From the NCBI GenBank assembly GCA_021838785.1, contig JAKCCV010000019.1:16710-80709 (forward strand): a stretch of 64,000 nucleotides of DNA. Direction: 5' to 3'. Position 1 is the first letter of the stretch, and every line of letters starts with the position of its first letter. The DNA comes from Acidobacteriota bacterium. GTDB lineage: Bacteria; Acidobacteriota; Terriglobia; UBA7540. Shown one piece after another: positions 33,588 to 42,213 of this stretch. The notes beneath the pieces were generated by a model that worked only from the letters and a program-made list of their open reading frames with translations, made no database searches and was not told where the DNA came from. A program made the position numbers and the translations under genes.

Positions 33588-35469
33588 TTACTGATTGAGT
33601 TCGAAGTCGGCCTTCCCCTCCACAAAGACAGCGATGTGGCTGCCGTCATTCGTGACGAGGAACCCGGCTCCGGGAACAAGAGTTGAAGTGGACTGGAGGA
33701 GGACGGTATTCCCCGTGTCCACGTAGATCCGCTCGAACCGCGTGACGGGCGGAGATACCGTGAAATCCGGATACTCCGCGACGATCGCGTTGTTAGTCGG
33801 ATCAGGTGTGATGTGGATGGTTCCTGCCGGAAGGTCCACGGACTGGATGAGGGATTGGTTCGTGTCGTTGACGAGGGCGAGCTTTTGGCTCACGGTCCCG
33901 TCAGAGTTCACGACCTGCCCCATCACCCCAAGCGTGGAGCCCACTTGCACGAGGTCCCAGCCACCCGTCGCGGGGTACGTTTTCCAGTAGTTCGCGTCGG
34001 TTGGCGCAAACTCAGAAAGTTGCAACGTTCCCGCGGCCGTCGCCGTGGTCCCCGAGATCGTGTACCACCGCAGGGTCTGGTCGCCCCGGCCGTAGAACAC
34101 GATATGCGAGGAGTCGAGAACCCGGATTGCGGTTGGCTGGCTGCCGGACAGGATGCCTGGAATGGTGAACGTCCCGCCGCTGTCGTTGCAGTCCACCGCA
34201 TCCGTGCTGTTCGGTGAGCCACCGCCCGTCGGGATGGTGACGCAGACGAGTCCATTTTTTGCATCAATGGCAAGCGGTTCGCCGTTGGTGAGCGAGATGA
34301 CGTTAGATACCGCACCGGTGCTCGCGTTGAAAACGTCGATAGCGTTATCGGTCGAAGAGATTGGGGCTGGTGACGTTAGGAAAATGAGCTGGTTGTCGAA
34401 CGCAATTGCTTCGTCTCCGGAACCAGTCCCATTCGTGTAACTACCACCTGCTGTCCCGTCGGGCTTGAATTTCATGATCGCGCCCGACCCGTCGGAGCCG
34501 TTGCCGGCGGAGTAATAGTAGATCTCCCCGGACGACGGATCCTGCACGGCCACGTTCTGGCTCCCGTCAAAGGTGAGCCAGAGCGTGTTGGACTTCGCTC
34601 CATCGGTGCCCATGACCCACATCTCAGTTGGACGAGGCACATATGTATATCCGGTGGAGTTGATCCCTTCTGACCATGGAACGCCGGCATAAGGGTCGGT
34701 GTAGGTGTAAATGCCCGGCTCGGAAACCGTGAGCGCGTCTCCCGTCTCGCACCCGGCGGTACAGTCGATTGTTATTACGAGCACCGTTCCGAAATCAGAG
34801 TAGTACTCGTTATTTGGAAGCGGCTGCGGGAAACTGATCGTGATCACCCGTTCCACCGTGACCGTTACGGTTCCCGTCGCGGAGCCGGTCGAATCCGTCG
34901 CGGTTGCGGTGATCGTGACCGTGGTGGATGCGGTAACGGTCGCGGGGGGGCAGGTAGGTTGCGGTGAGCGGGCCAGTGGATGAAACGCTGCCCGTGGAAG
35001 GGCTTACGCTCCACGTCACCGTTGCGTTCCCTGCCCCACCCGTGAGGGTTGCGGCAAGGGCGGCGCCGGTCGTGTCGCCCGCGTTCACCGTGGCAGGAGT
35101 CGCGGAAACGGATACCGCAAGAGGAAAAACGACCGTTACCGTGGCGGTTCCCGACTTGGTCGGGTCCTGCGATGAAGTCGCCGTTACGGTCACGGTCCCC
35201 GCGGCGCTTGGCGCCGTGAGGACGCCGGACGAGCTGATCGTTCCGGCGCTCGCGGTCCAGGTGACTGAGGAACTGTAGTTCCCCGTTCCCGTGACGCTTG
35301 CGGTGAATGTCGCCGTCTTGCCCGTCACGACCGTAGCCGTCGCGGGCGCGATGGTGACCGAAGTGATCGTGGGCGGCAGAGTGATGGACCCTCCGCCGCT
35401 GCCGCCGCAGGCCGAGAGCCCCGCGACGACGGAAAAAACAAACACGAGTAGAGTCATGCGCTGTTTCAC
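33588..35469 (-). pseudogene. Ig-like-domain lipoprotein with beta-propeller, split by a frameshift in a G7 tract
   Basis: A GTG at 35469 behind AAGGAG gives a lipoprotein leader (MTLLVFVFSVVAGLSACGG, lipobox LSAC), then two Ig-like/BIG repeats (ITSVTIAPATATVVTGKTAT; VTWTASAGTISSSGVLTAPS; AVSVSATPATVNAGDTTGA). At a run of seven C on the coding strand (34944-34950 as G) the frame runs into PPRDRYRIHHGHDH. With one base fewer it reads LPPATVTASTTVTITATATD and joins directly to the downstream frame (33588-34856; VITISFPQPLPNNEYYSDFG). That part holds propeller-like blades (MWVMGTDGAKSNTLWLTFDG; AIMKFKPDGTAGG) and ends FELNQ. Either phase variation, decay or a sequencing error. Confidence 0.75.
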
Positions 35470-35539
35470 GGCATTTTCTCCTTTCTGTTGTCTTGGGAAT
35501 TGAGTTGTCGCAGGGCTTGGGATCCTGCAGCTGTCACTA

Positions 35540-35568
35540 AGTCTACTATATGTTATCTGATTAGTCAA
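35540..35568 (-). promoter_or_regulatory. Candidate promoter of the lipoprotein gene
   Basis: On the minus strand TTGACT (35568-35563) and TAGACT (35545-35540) are 17 bases apart in an AT-rich patch. The lipoprotein GTG lies about 70 bases downstream. Confidence 0.5.
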
Positions 35569-35726
35569 TACCTCGGGTGGCCGCCAGGGCACACGCGGTC
35601 CTGGATCAAGCCCGTGTGGCTCGCCTCGTATGTCTTCTCCTTTGGCCGCCGTGTTTATTCTTGGCGGCGTAACGAGAGTTCGCGCCACCCTCCCCTCCAT
35701 CGGGCCTCCCGTAGCCTTCAGGCGTG

Positions 35727-35754
35727 CTGGTTATAACCAGTATGGTTATAACCA
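35727..35754. promoter_or_regulatory. Twin palindromic operators upstream of the XRE regulator
   Basis: CTGGTTATAACCAG (35727-35740) is a perfect 14-base palindrome. TGGTTATAACCA (35743-35754) repeats its 12-base core, with centres 15 bases apart. They end 22 bases before the GTG of the XRE-type gene, the place expected for autoregulation. The surrounding 35470-35776 region holds no gene. Confidence 0.6.
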
Positions 35755-35776
35755 GCCTACGCGGAAACTATCTCTT

Positions 35777-35965
35777 GTGCAAGACATTCAGAATGAGATC
35801 GGCCGCACGGTGAGGACCTTCCGGCTTAGGAGAAAATGGACCCAGGCCGTTTTTGCGGAGCGGGCAGGACTCAATCGCGCGCACGTGGGGGAAATCGAGC
35901 GCGGGGAGTGCAACGTGACCATCCAGACGCTCAAGATGATGGCCGATACCTTGGGGGATTGCTAA
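35777..35965 (+). CDS. Short XRE-family DNA-binding protein
   Basis: The GTG at 35777 yields 62 residues, nearly all one HTH_3 domain: GRTVRTFRLRRKWTQAVFAE, RAGLNRAHVGEIERGECNVT, IQTLKMMADTLGDC. It is cut just after helix 4/5 by TAA. With one G fewer in the G5 run at 35953-35957 the frame would continue LGIANFAKHGG, closer to the usual ADTLGI ending, so a one-base shift may have shortened it. Likely repressor binding the twin palindromes immediately upstream. Confidence 0.7.
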   Translation: MQDIQNEIGRTVRTFRLRRKWTQAVFAERAGLNRAHVGEIERGECNVTIQTLKMMADTLGDC

Positions 35966-36089
35966 CTTTGCGAAGCACGGGGGGTTCCTTGACCGTACTC
36001 AAGTGATAGCGGGATGTGGAACGGGTCAATTGCCATGAGGAAATGGCGTCAGTGGCCTTTGATTTGGTTGGTTCCCTGAAGAGGTAAAT

Positions 36090-36515
36090 ATGGGACGATT
36101 TGCCGGGCCTGAAGAAGAAACGCAGGGCGAGACACGGGGGAATCACTCCACGGAACGGTTGGCGCCAGCGGTGGCCACCTCCAAAGGTGACGGCAACTTC
36201 AGCGACACGCCCCACGGAATTGAAGTCCTCCTCACCAGCAGGGAAGCACCCCAGGTTCTAAAAATTCATCCGAAAGTGCTCGAACGGATGGCAAAGCGGG
36301 GCGAGGTACCGGCTCTGAAAGTTGGGAAGTATTGGCGGTATCGCGCTACAAGGGGTGTTCAAAGCGCGGCTATCGTGCTAGAATGCCTGCGTTGGGCCAC
36401 GAAGGGAGAGCGGAGGAAAACCGGCAGAGGCAAGTGGGGCGAACCGGCATGCCGCCAGGTCGTGCGAGGCAAAAGAGAAGGGCCTGTAGCTCAGGTGGCT
36501 AGAGCGCACCCCTGA
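36090..36515 (+). CDS. Excisionase-like HTH ORF running into the tRNA gene
   Basis: Residues ~45-90 match the MerR-like/excisionase HTH_17 domain: LLTSREAPQVLKIHPKVLER, MAKRGEVPALKVGKYWRYRA. After RYRA the usual ending (xLDxWI) is lost and the frame continues with unrelated, arginine-rich sequence into the tRNA-Ile gene, which shows the 3' part is not the original. Probably a truncated regulator or recombination-directionality factor left by an integrated element. Confidence 0.5.
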   Translation: MGRFAGPEEETQGETRGNHSTERLAPAVATSKGDGNFSDTPHGIEVLLTSREAPQVLKIHPKVLERMAKRGEVPALKVGKYWRYRATRGVQSAAIVLECLRWATKGERRKTGRGKWGEPACRQVVRGKREGPVAQVARAHP

Positions 36516-36556
36516 TAAGGGTGAGGTCGGTAGTTCAACTCTACCCAGGCCCACCA
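36480..36556 (+). tRNA. tRNA-Ile (anticodon GAT)
   Basis: 77 bases with complete cloverleaf: acceptor GGGCCTG/CAGGCCC, D-stem GCTC/GAGC, anticodon stem CACCC/GGGTG with loop CTGATAA (anticodon GAT), T-stem GGTAG/CTACC with loop TTCAACT, and encoded ACCA 3' end. tRNA-Ile(GAT) is usually inside rRNA operons; here it stands alone at the edge of a region of mobile remnants. Confidence 0.97.
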
Positions 36557-36751
36557 TTTGCTGTCTGCTCCGTGACGGGTAGGATTTTAAATTCCCGGGG
36601 TCCAAAGCGCCGCCGGCCAATGCGACGGGCACGGCAATCAGCCCCACCGGGGTGGAAGGATGGGGCGACCGAATGCCAGAGCTTGGGCAGCGTAGGCCGG
36701 GACCTTCACCGGGAGCAAACGGAGAGCGACCCTCAACGATCGCAGGGCCCC

Positions 36752-37501
36752 GTGAGTAGCGAGATTCCCGAAGCCCGCCTGCTAGCCCAAATCCATCCCG
36801 AACGGCTTCCCAAGCATGTGGCCATCATCATGGATGGAAACGGCCGCTGGGCCAGGAAACGCCGGCTGCCGCGCATCGCCGGCCATCGCGCCGGCATGAA
36901 CGCCGTCCGACGGGTCATTGAAGCCTGCGCGGAGCTGCGCATCCCCTACCTGACCTTGTACGCTTTCTCGGTAGAAAATTGGAAGAGGCCGCGGCGCGAA
37001 GTCGAATTGCTGATGCAGCTATTGAAAGAATATCTGAAAAAAGGGGTCGCGGATCTCGACCGACATAACATTCGTCTAGGGGTAATCGGGCGAATCGCTG
37101 AACTTCCGGCCAGCGTTCGGCAGGGGCTTCGTGCAGCGGTTGGAAAGACTCAATCTAACACCGGTTTGCGCCTGACCTTGGCCCTGAACTACGGCGGGCG
37201 GGCCGAATTGGTGGACGCTTTTCGCTCCCTCATGTCGGAGCACGCCTCGGCTGCGGGAGCCGCGCCACCCCCGGACGAAGAGGCCATTCGCCGCCACTTA
37301 TACACAAGTGATCTGCCTGACCCGGATCTGCTCATTCGCACCAGCGGGGAAATGCGGCTGAGCAATTTTTTGCTGTGGCAAGTGGCCTACGCGGAAATCT
37401 GGGTGACGGAAACGCTCTGGCCCGATTTCGGCAAGAAGGATTTGCTCGAGGCGCTGCTCGATTACCAAAAGCGCGAACGACGTTATGGAGGGTTAGGATA
37501 G
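36752..37501 (+). CDS. uppS: Undecaprenyl diphosphate synthase (cis-prenyltransferase)
   Basis: The GTG at 36752 gives 249 residues, the family's normal size; the frame extends back into the tRNA gene and cannot be coding there. IIMDGNGRWARKRRLPRIAG is the catalytic Asp/FPP region, LTLYAFSVENWKRP and LNYGGRAELVDA follow, and LLIRTSGEMRLSNFLLWQVA is the IPP-binding signature. It makes the C55 lipid carrier for peptidoglycan. First gene of uppS-cdsA-dxr-rseP. Confidence 0.95.
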   Translation: MSSEIPEARLLAQIHPERLPKHVAIIMDGNGRWARKRRLPRIAGHRAGMNAVRRVIEACAELRIPYLTLYAFSVENWKRPRREVELLMQLLKEYLKKGVADLDRHNIRLGVIGRIAELPASVRQGLRAAVGKTQSNTGLRLTLALNYGGRAELVDAFRSLMSEHASAAGAAPPPDEEAIRRHLYTSDLPDPDLLIRTSGEMRLSNFLLWQVAYAEIWVTETLWPDFGKKDLLEALLDYQKRERRYGGLG

Positions 37502-37555
37502 CTGGGAAGGCCGCGGCCGCCGGAAAGAAAGTGGGCGACGCCGCATGGAAGTCGC

Positions 37556-38368
37556 ATGAAACGTCGCATCTTCACGGCGGTGCCCTTGGCGGCGCTGGTC
37601 GCCTATCTTGTGCTCCAGAGCCGGCCGTGGGTGTTTGTGGTGGCGGTCACTTTGACGGCGGAAATCTGCCTCATCGAATACTTTGGCATCAGCCGCAAAT
37701 GCGGCCTCGGTGGATTGCCGAAGGTCGCTTACTTTGCCACGGCGGCGCTCTGCGGAGCGCAATGGGCGGCGCTTCGCGGTTTGCAAGGCGCCGTGTCCGC
37801 GACATTGTTGTTGACGGTGATCCTGGTTCCGATTGTCGCTCTCGGCGTGCGCCGCGAATTGAGGGAATATTTGGGGACGGTTGCCTCCACGCTATTTGGC
37901 ATCTTGTATATTGGCTTGGGGCTTTCCTGGCTGGTTCGGACACGGTTCGATAGCCCCACGATGGGCCGAGCCATGACCGGCCTGTTGCTGCTCATGGTTT
38001 GGACGGGCGATATTGCGGCGTTTGTCGTAGGGCGAGGCGTGGGTCGAAGGCCGCTGGCGCCGCGAATCTCACCCAAGAAGACTTGGGAAGGAGCGGCGGC
38101 GGGGCTGGCCGCCAGCGTCGCCGTGGCGTGGGGATTTATGCGATATTTTGCGAAGATGCCGGGGTGGGAGGCGGTTCTGTGGGTGTCACTGCCCGTGGCG
38201 GTGGCAAGCCAACTCGGCGACCTGATTGAGTCCGCACTCAAGCGCGGCGCTGACATGAAGGATTCGGGGCGGCTGTTGCCGGGCCACGGAGGGATGTTCG
38301 ACCGTGTGGATAGCCTTATCCTGAGCGCTCCGGTGTTCTGGATGGTAGGGCAATTATGGCATCGGTAA
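37556..38368 (+). CDS. cdsA: Phosphatidate cytidylyltransferase
   Basis: 270 residues, mostly membrane helices (TAVPLAALVAYLVL, VVAVTLTAEICLI, LLMVWTGDIAAFVVGRGVG). The signature is split as ISPKKTWEGAAAGLAAS and SQLGDLIESALKRGADMKDS, then LLPGHGGMFDRVDSL. It activates phosphatidate to CDP-diacylglycerol for phospholipid synthesis. The end overlaps dxr by 13 bases, so translation is coupled. Confidence 0.95.
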   Translation: MKRRIFTAVPLAALVAYLVLQSRPWVFVVAVTLTAEICLIEYFGISRKCGLGGLPKVAYFATAALCGAQWAALRGLQGAVSATLLLTVILVPIVALGVRRELREYLGTVASTLFGILYIGLGLSWLVRTRFDSPTMGRAMTGLLLLMVWTGDIAAFVVGRGVGRRPLAPRISPKKTWEGAAAGLAASVAVAWGFMRYFAKMPGWEAVLWVSLPVAVASQLGDLIESALKRGADMKDSGRLLPGHGGMFDRVDSLILSAPVFWMVGQLWHR

Positions 38369-39555
38369 AACGGCTCTGCATTCTCGGCTCAACCGGCTCG
38401 ATTGGCCAGAGCTGCCTGGCGGTGGTGCGAAGTTTGCCGCAGCGGTTGCGCGTCGAGGCGGTGTGCGCAGGTAAAAATCTGGAGCTTCTCGCCGAGCAAA
38501 TCCGCGAATTCTCACCCTCCTTTGCCTGCGTGGCCCTGCAGGAAGATGTTGAGCGGCTGCGGGCGCGGCTGCGTGAGAGCGGCTACCGCGGCTCGATCCG
38601 CCTGGCAGCGGGCACCGAAGGCCAAATCGAAGCGGCCACCCTGCCCACGGCAGATTACGTAGTCTCCGGCTCGCACGGCATCATAGGGCTTGAGGCCAGC
38701 TTTGCCGCCCTCGAAGCAGGCAAGTCCGTGGGGCTGGCGAACAAAGAGGTTCTGGTGGCGGCCGGTGAACTCTTTATGGCCAAGGCCCGACACCATCGGG
38801 CGAACGTCGTGCCGATTGACAGCGAACACTGCGCCTTGCATCAGTGCCTGCGAGCAGGAACGGGGGTCGAAGTGCAGCGTGTCATCCTGACCGGCTCGGG
38901 AGGCCCTTTTCTGAGAACGCCACCGGATCAGCTGGAATCCGTAACGCCGCAAATGGCGCTCAATCACCCCGTTTGGAAGATGGGCGACCGGATCACGGTA
39001 GATTCGGCAACTCTAATGAACAAAGGGTTTGAAATCATCGAGGCGAGGTGGCTGTTTGGATTGCCTCCGGAGCGCATTGAGACGCTGATTCATCCGGAAT
39101 CGCTGGTGCATTCCATGGTAGAATTCAAGGATGGGTCTGTAATCGCCCAGCTTGCGATTCCGGATATGCGCCTGCCCATCCAATACGCCCTGAGCTATCC
39201 GGAGCGTATGGAGCCCGAGATGCCGCTGCCGAGGCTGGACCTGGTGGGCCGCACGCTGCACTTTGAAAAGCCCGATACGTCGCGCTTTCCGTGCCTGGCG
39301 TTGGCGCGCGAGGCTTTGGAAGCCGGCGGGGCACAAACCTGCCACCTGAATGCCGCGGATGAGATTGCCGTGGCCGCTTTTTTAAGTAAGCGGCTGAAAT
39401 TCACGGATATTCCGCGGGTGATTGAAAAAGTGTTACGCGCCTGCCCTCCGCATCATCTGAACAGTGTGGAGGATGTTCTTGAGTGTGACCGCGAGGCGCG
39501 CCGCCATGCGCAGGAGGCGGTAGAAGCCCTGGCCCAAAGCTCCGTGGTGGCATAA
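38356..39555 (+). CDS. dxr: 1-deoxy-D-xylulose 5-phosphate reductoisomerase
   Basis: 399 residues. CILGSTGSIGQSCLAVV is the NADPH loop; VGLANKEVLVAAG, VVPIDSEHCALHQCL (metal-binding Asp/Glu), LTGSGGPFLRTP and VDSATLMNKGFEIIEARWLF are the substrate-site motifs; VHSMVEFKDGSVIAQLAIPD closes the flexible loop. Second step of the MEP isoprenoid pathway. ispG lies two genes downstream. Confidence 0.97.
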   Translation: MASVKRLCILGSTGSIGQSCLAVVRSLPQRLRVEAVCAGKNLELLAEQIREFSPSFACVALQEDVERLRARLRESGYRGSIRLAAGTEGQIEAATLPTADYVVSGSHGIIGLEASFAALEAGKSVGLANKEVLVAAGELFMAKARHHRANVVPIDSEHCALHQCLRAGTGVEVQRVILTGSGGPFLRTPPDQLESVTPQMALNHPVWKMGDRITVDSATLMNKGFEIIEARWLFGLPPERIETLIHPESLVHSMVEFKDGSVIAQLAIPDMRLPIQYALSYPERMEPEMPLPRLDLVGRTLHFEKPDTSRFPCLALAREALEAGGAQTCHLNAADEIAVAAFLSKRLKFTDIPRVIEKVLRACPPHHLNSVEDVLECDREARRHAQEAVEALAQSSVVA

Positions 39556-39574
39556 AGGGGTCAATCGAGTCAGC

Positions 39575-40942
39575 ATGGTCTCTTCATTTTTGACGGATGT
39601 GACGGTGGTGGGCATCGTGCTGGGCGGCATGGTGTTCATCCACGAACTGGGCCACTTTCTGGCGGCTAAGGCGTTTGGCGTTCGGGTGGTCACTTTCTCC
39701 CTCGGGTTTGGGCAGAGGTTGTTGGGCATTCATGCCGGGCGGCTGAGCTTGGGCGCGCTCAAAGACCCTGACCCAATGCACACCGATTATCGCTTAAGTC
39801 TGCTGCCGCTTGGCGGCTGGGTCAAAATGGCGGGCGATGACCCCACCGAAACACACCACACCGATCCCGATGAATATCTCTCCCGACCACGCTGGCAACG
39901 ATTCGTGATCGTGCTGATGGGACCGACCATGAACGCCTTGCTGGCGGTGGGCCTGCTGACCGGACTCTACCGATTTCACTTCGAGAAGCCAGCTTATGAA
40001 GAGCAGCCGGTCGTCATCGGCGCCATCGTTCCGCACTCTCCGGCGGCAGAGGCGGGGCTTCAGGTGGGCGACACGGTGGCGCGCTTTGGAACACTCCAGC
40101 ATCCGCGGTGGCAGGACGTTGAGTTCCGCGTGCTCACCGACGCCGGGCAAAGCATTCCTTTGGTGGTGGAACACGACGGCAAGCAGTTTCAGACGACGCT
40201 CGTGCCGAGGGCGGAAGGAAGAGACCAAGTGGGAAGCGCAGGATGGTATCCGTGCGTCCCCTTGGTGATTGATCAGGTGTCGCCCGGCTCGCCCGCGAAC
40301 CGCGTCGGCCTGCGGCCAGGAGACGAAATTATCGGCATCAACGGCCGGAAGATTCTTTTTGAGCCGCTCATCGTGGAAAAGCTCCGCGAAAGTGACGGAC
40401 ACCGAGTCCAGTTGACCATTGAGCGAGATGGTAAAACCTTCCCAGTGAGCGTGCGGCCGGTTTATTCCGAGGTGCAAGGGCAAAAATTCTGGCGGATCGG
40501 TGTGACGCTGCGGAACACGCTTTTTGTCGTGCGGGAGCTGCCGCTCGGACTCGCTTTTGAACGTTCGCTGCGCGACAACTTCCGCAGCCTGCTGGCCACT
40601 TTTGACGTGCTGGGCAAGATTGTGACCCGTCAGATGTCCACCCGGTCCCTCTCGGGCCCCATCGGCATTGCCCAGGCCTCGGGCCAAGCCTACCGTGAAG
40701 GTTTGCCCGACCTGCTGACGCTGGCGGCGTTTATCAGCCTCCAATTGGCCCTCATCAACTTGTTCCCCATTCCAATTCTCGATGGCGGGGCCATCCTGCT
40801 CTTGGCGATTGAAGGGGTGCTTCGCCGCGACCTGAGTGTGGAACTCAAGGAACGCTTCTTGCAGGTAGGAATGGTTTTCCTGCTTTTGCTCGTCGTTTTT
40901 GTGACGTATAACGATATTGTCAAGACGGTTCACCCTTCGTAA
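39575..40942 (+). CDS. rseP: RseP-type site-2 zinc metalloprotease
   Basis: 455 residues. HELGH (residues 23-27) in the first helix and LDGG in the third helix (FPIPILDGGAILL) supply the zinc ligands. Two PDZ domains lie between (VPHSPAAEAGLQVGDTVARF; VSPGSPANRVGLRPGDEIIG). It cuts membrane-bound anti-sigma factors within the membrane; whether it acts on the zinc-finger anti-sigma at 19.8-20.5 kb is open. Typical neighbour of dxr. Confidence 0.95.
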   Translation: MVSSFLTDVTVVGIVLGGMVFIHELGHFLAAKAFGVRVVTFSLGFGQRLLGIHAGRLSLGALKDPDPMHTDYRLSLLPLGGWVKMAGDDPTETHHTDPDEYLSRPRWQRFVIVLMGPTMNALLAVGLLTGLYRFHFEKPAYEEQPVVIGAIVPHSPAAEAGLQVGDTVARFGTLQHPRWQDVEFRVLTDAGQSIPLVVEHDGKQFQTTLVPRAEGRDQVGSAGWYPCVPLVIDQVSPGSPANRVGLRPGDEIIGINGRKILFEPLIVEKLRESDGHRVQLTIERDGKTFPVSVRPVYSEVQGQKFWRIGVTLRNTLFVVRELPLGLAFERSLRDNFRSLLATFDVLGKIVTRQMSTRSLSGPIGIAQASGQAYREGLPDLLTLAAFISLQLALINLFPIPILDGGAILLLAIEGVLRRDLSVELKERFLQVGMVFLLLLVVFVTYNDIVKTVHPS

Positions 40943-41039
40943 AACTGGCGGGAAGTTGTAAAATAGTCTCTCGCAGGTGAGCCCAAACGATGCGGGAGAG
41001 AACCGAATTTTTCGGCGGCGGACATAAGGAAGGACTGCG

Positions 41040-42209
41040 GTGAATTTCAGCGACCAAGAACATTTTCCTCCGCGACGCAAGACGCGCCCGGTAAAGGTGG
41101 GGCGGCTGACGATCGGCGGTGATGCGCCCATCGTTGTCCAATCCATGACCAAGACGGATACGCGCGATGTGGAAAAGACGGTCGAGCAAATCCAACAGAT
41201 GGAAGCGGCCGGCTGCGAGATTGTCCGGCTGGCGGTTCCTGACCTAGAGGCCGCCAAAGCCTTGGCAGAAATTCGCAAGCGCTGCCCCGATTCGGTGGTG
41301 GTTTCCGACATTCATTTTCAGTACAAGTTCGCCCTGATGGCCCTCGACGCGGGCATTGATAAGCTGCGCATCAATCCGGGGAACATCGGCGACGCGGAAA
41401 AAGTGCGCGAGGTGGTGCGGCGCGCGCAGCAGCAGAAGGTGCCCATCCGCATTGGGGTGAACGCCGGCTCGCTGGAGCGGCGCCTGCTTGAGAAATACGG
41501 GTATCCGACCCCCGAGGCGATGGTCGAAAGCGCCGAATATCACCTCCGCATCTTGGAGGATTTGGGATTCCGAGATACGGTCATCTCGCTAAAATCCTCC
41601 AACGTCAAGCTGACCGTGGCGGCGTATCGCCTGTTGGCCCAACGCTGCGATTATCCTTTTCACCTGGGCGTGACGGAGGCGGGCACGCAATTTTCGGGCA
41701 CCGTGAAATCCTGCGTTGGCATGGGGATTTTGCTGGCAGAAGGCATTGGAGACACCATTCGTGTTTCGTTGGCCACCGATCCGGTGGAGGAAGTGCGCGT
41801 GGCTTATGAATTGTTGAAATCGCTGGAGCTGCGCAGTCGCGGCCCGGTGGTGATTGCCTGCCCCACCTGCGGCCGGTTAGAGGTGGATTTGTTCAAAATT
41901 GCTCAAGAAATCGAGCAAGCGACTTCCAAAATCAAAACGCCCCTGACCGTGGCCGTGATGGGTTGCGCCGTGAACGGCCCGGGAGAGGCCCGCGAGGCCG
42001 ATTTGGGCGTGGCGGCCGGTCGCGGCAACGGCATGATCTATCGCCAAGGCAAAGCCATTCGGCGGGTCGCCGAAAGCGAAATTGTTCCGGCCCTACTGGA
42101 AGAGATAGAACGCTTTGTTGCCGATCAAGCCTCCGGCTTGACCGAGCCGGCCGCGGCCATTCCGGAGCCGAAAGAGCAACTCTCCAGCCGTCTGGTGACG
42201 ATTTCCTAA
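41040..42209 (+). CDS. ispG: 4-hydroxy-3-methylbut-2-en-1-yl diphosphate synthase (GcpE)
   Basis: GTG start behind AAGGA. 389 residues: PIVVQSMTKTDTRDVEKTV, DIHFQYKFALMALDAGIDKL, RINPGNIG, GVNAGSLERRLL, then the C-terminal iron-sulfur domain with VIACPTCGR, VMGCAVNGPGEAREADLG, the three cysteines of the 4Fe-4S cluster. It lacks the plant/Chlamydia insertion, so it is the short bacterial form. Penultimate MEP step. Confidence 0.96.
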   Translation: MNFSDQEHFPPRRKTRPVKVGRLTIGGDAPIVVQSMTKTDTRDVEKTVEQIQQMEAAGCEIVRLAVPDLEAAKALAEIRKRCPDSVVVSDIHFQYKFALMALDAGIDKLRINPGNIGDAEKVREVVRRAQQQKVPIRIGVNAGSLERRLLEKYGYPTPEAMVESAEYHLRILEDLGFRDTVISLKSSNVKLTVAAYRLLAQRCDYPFHLGVTEAGTQFSGTVKSCVGMGILLAEGIGDTIRVSLATDPVEEVRVAYELLKSLELRSRGPVVIACPTCGRLEVDLFKIAQEIEQATSKIKTPLTVAVMGCAVNGPGEAREADLGVAAGRGNGMIYRQGKAIRRVAESEIVPALLEEIERFVADQASGLTEPAAAIPEPKEQLSSRLVTIS

Positions 42210-42213
42210 CCCC

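Noticed and set aside
36480..36556. Duplicate of the tRNA-Ile end at the far side of the island (attachment site)
   Set aside because: I looked in 32397-32760 and found no convincing copy of the tRNA 3' or 5' end.
39794..41311. 505-codon open frame on the minus strand
   Set aside because: It lies antisense to rseP and the start of ispG, both unmistakable genes; its product has no domain and typical shadow composition (H, R, Q rich).
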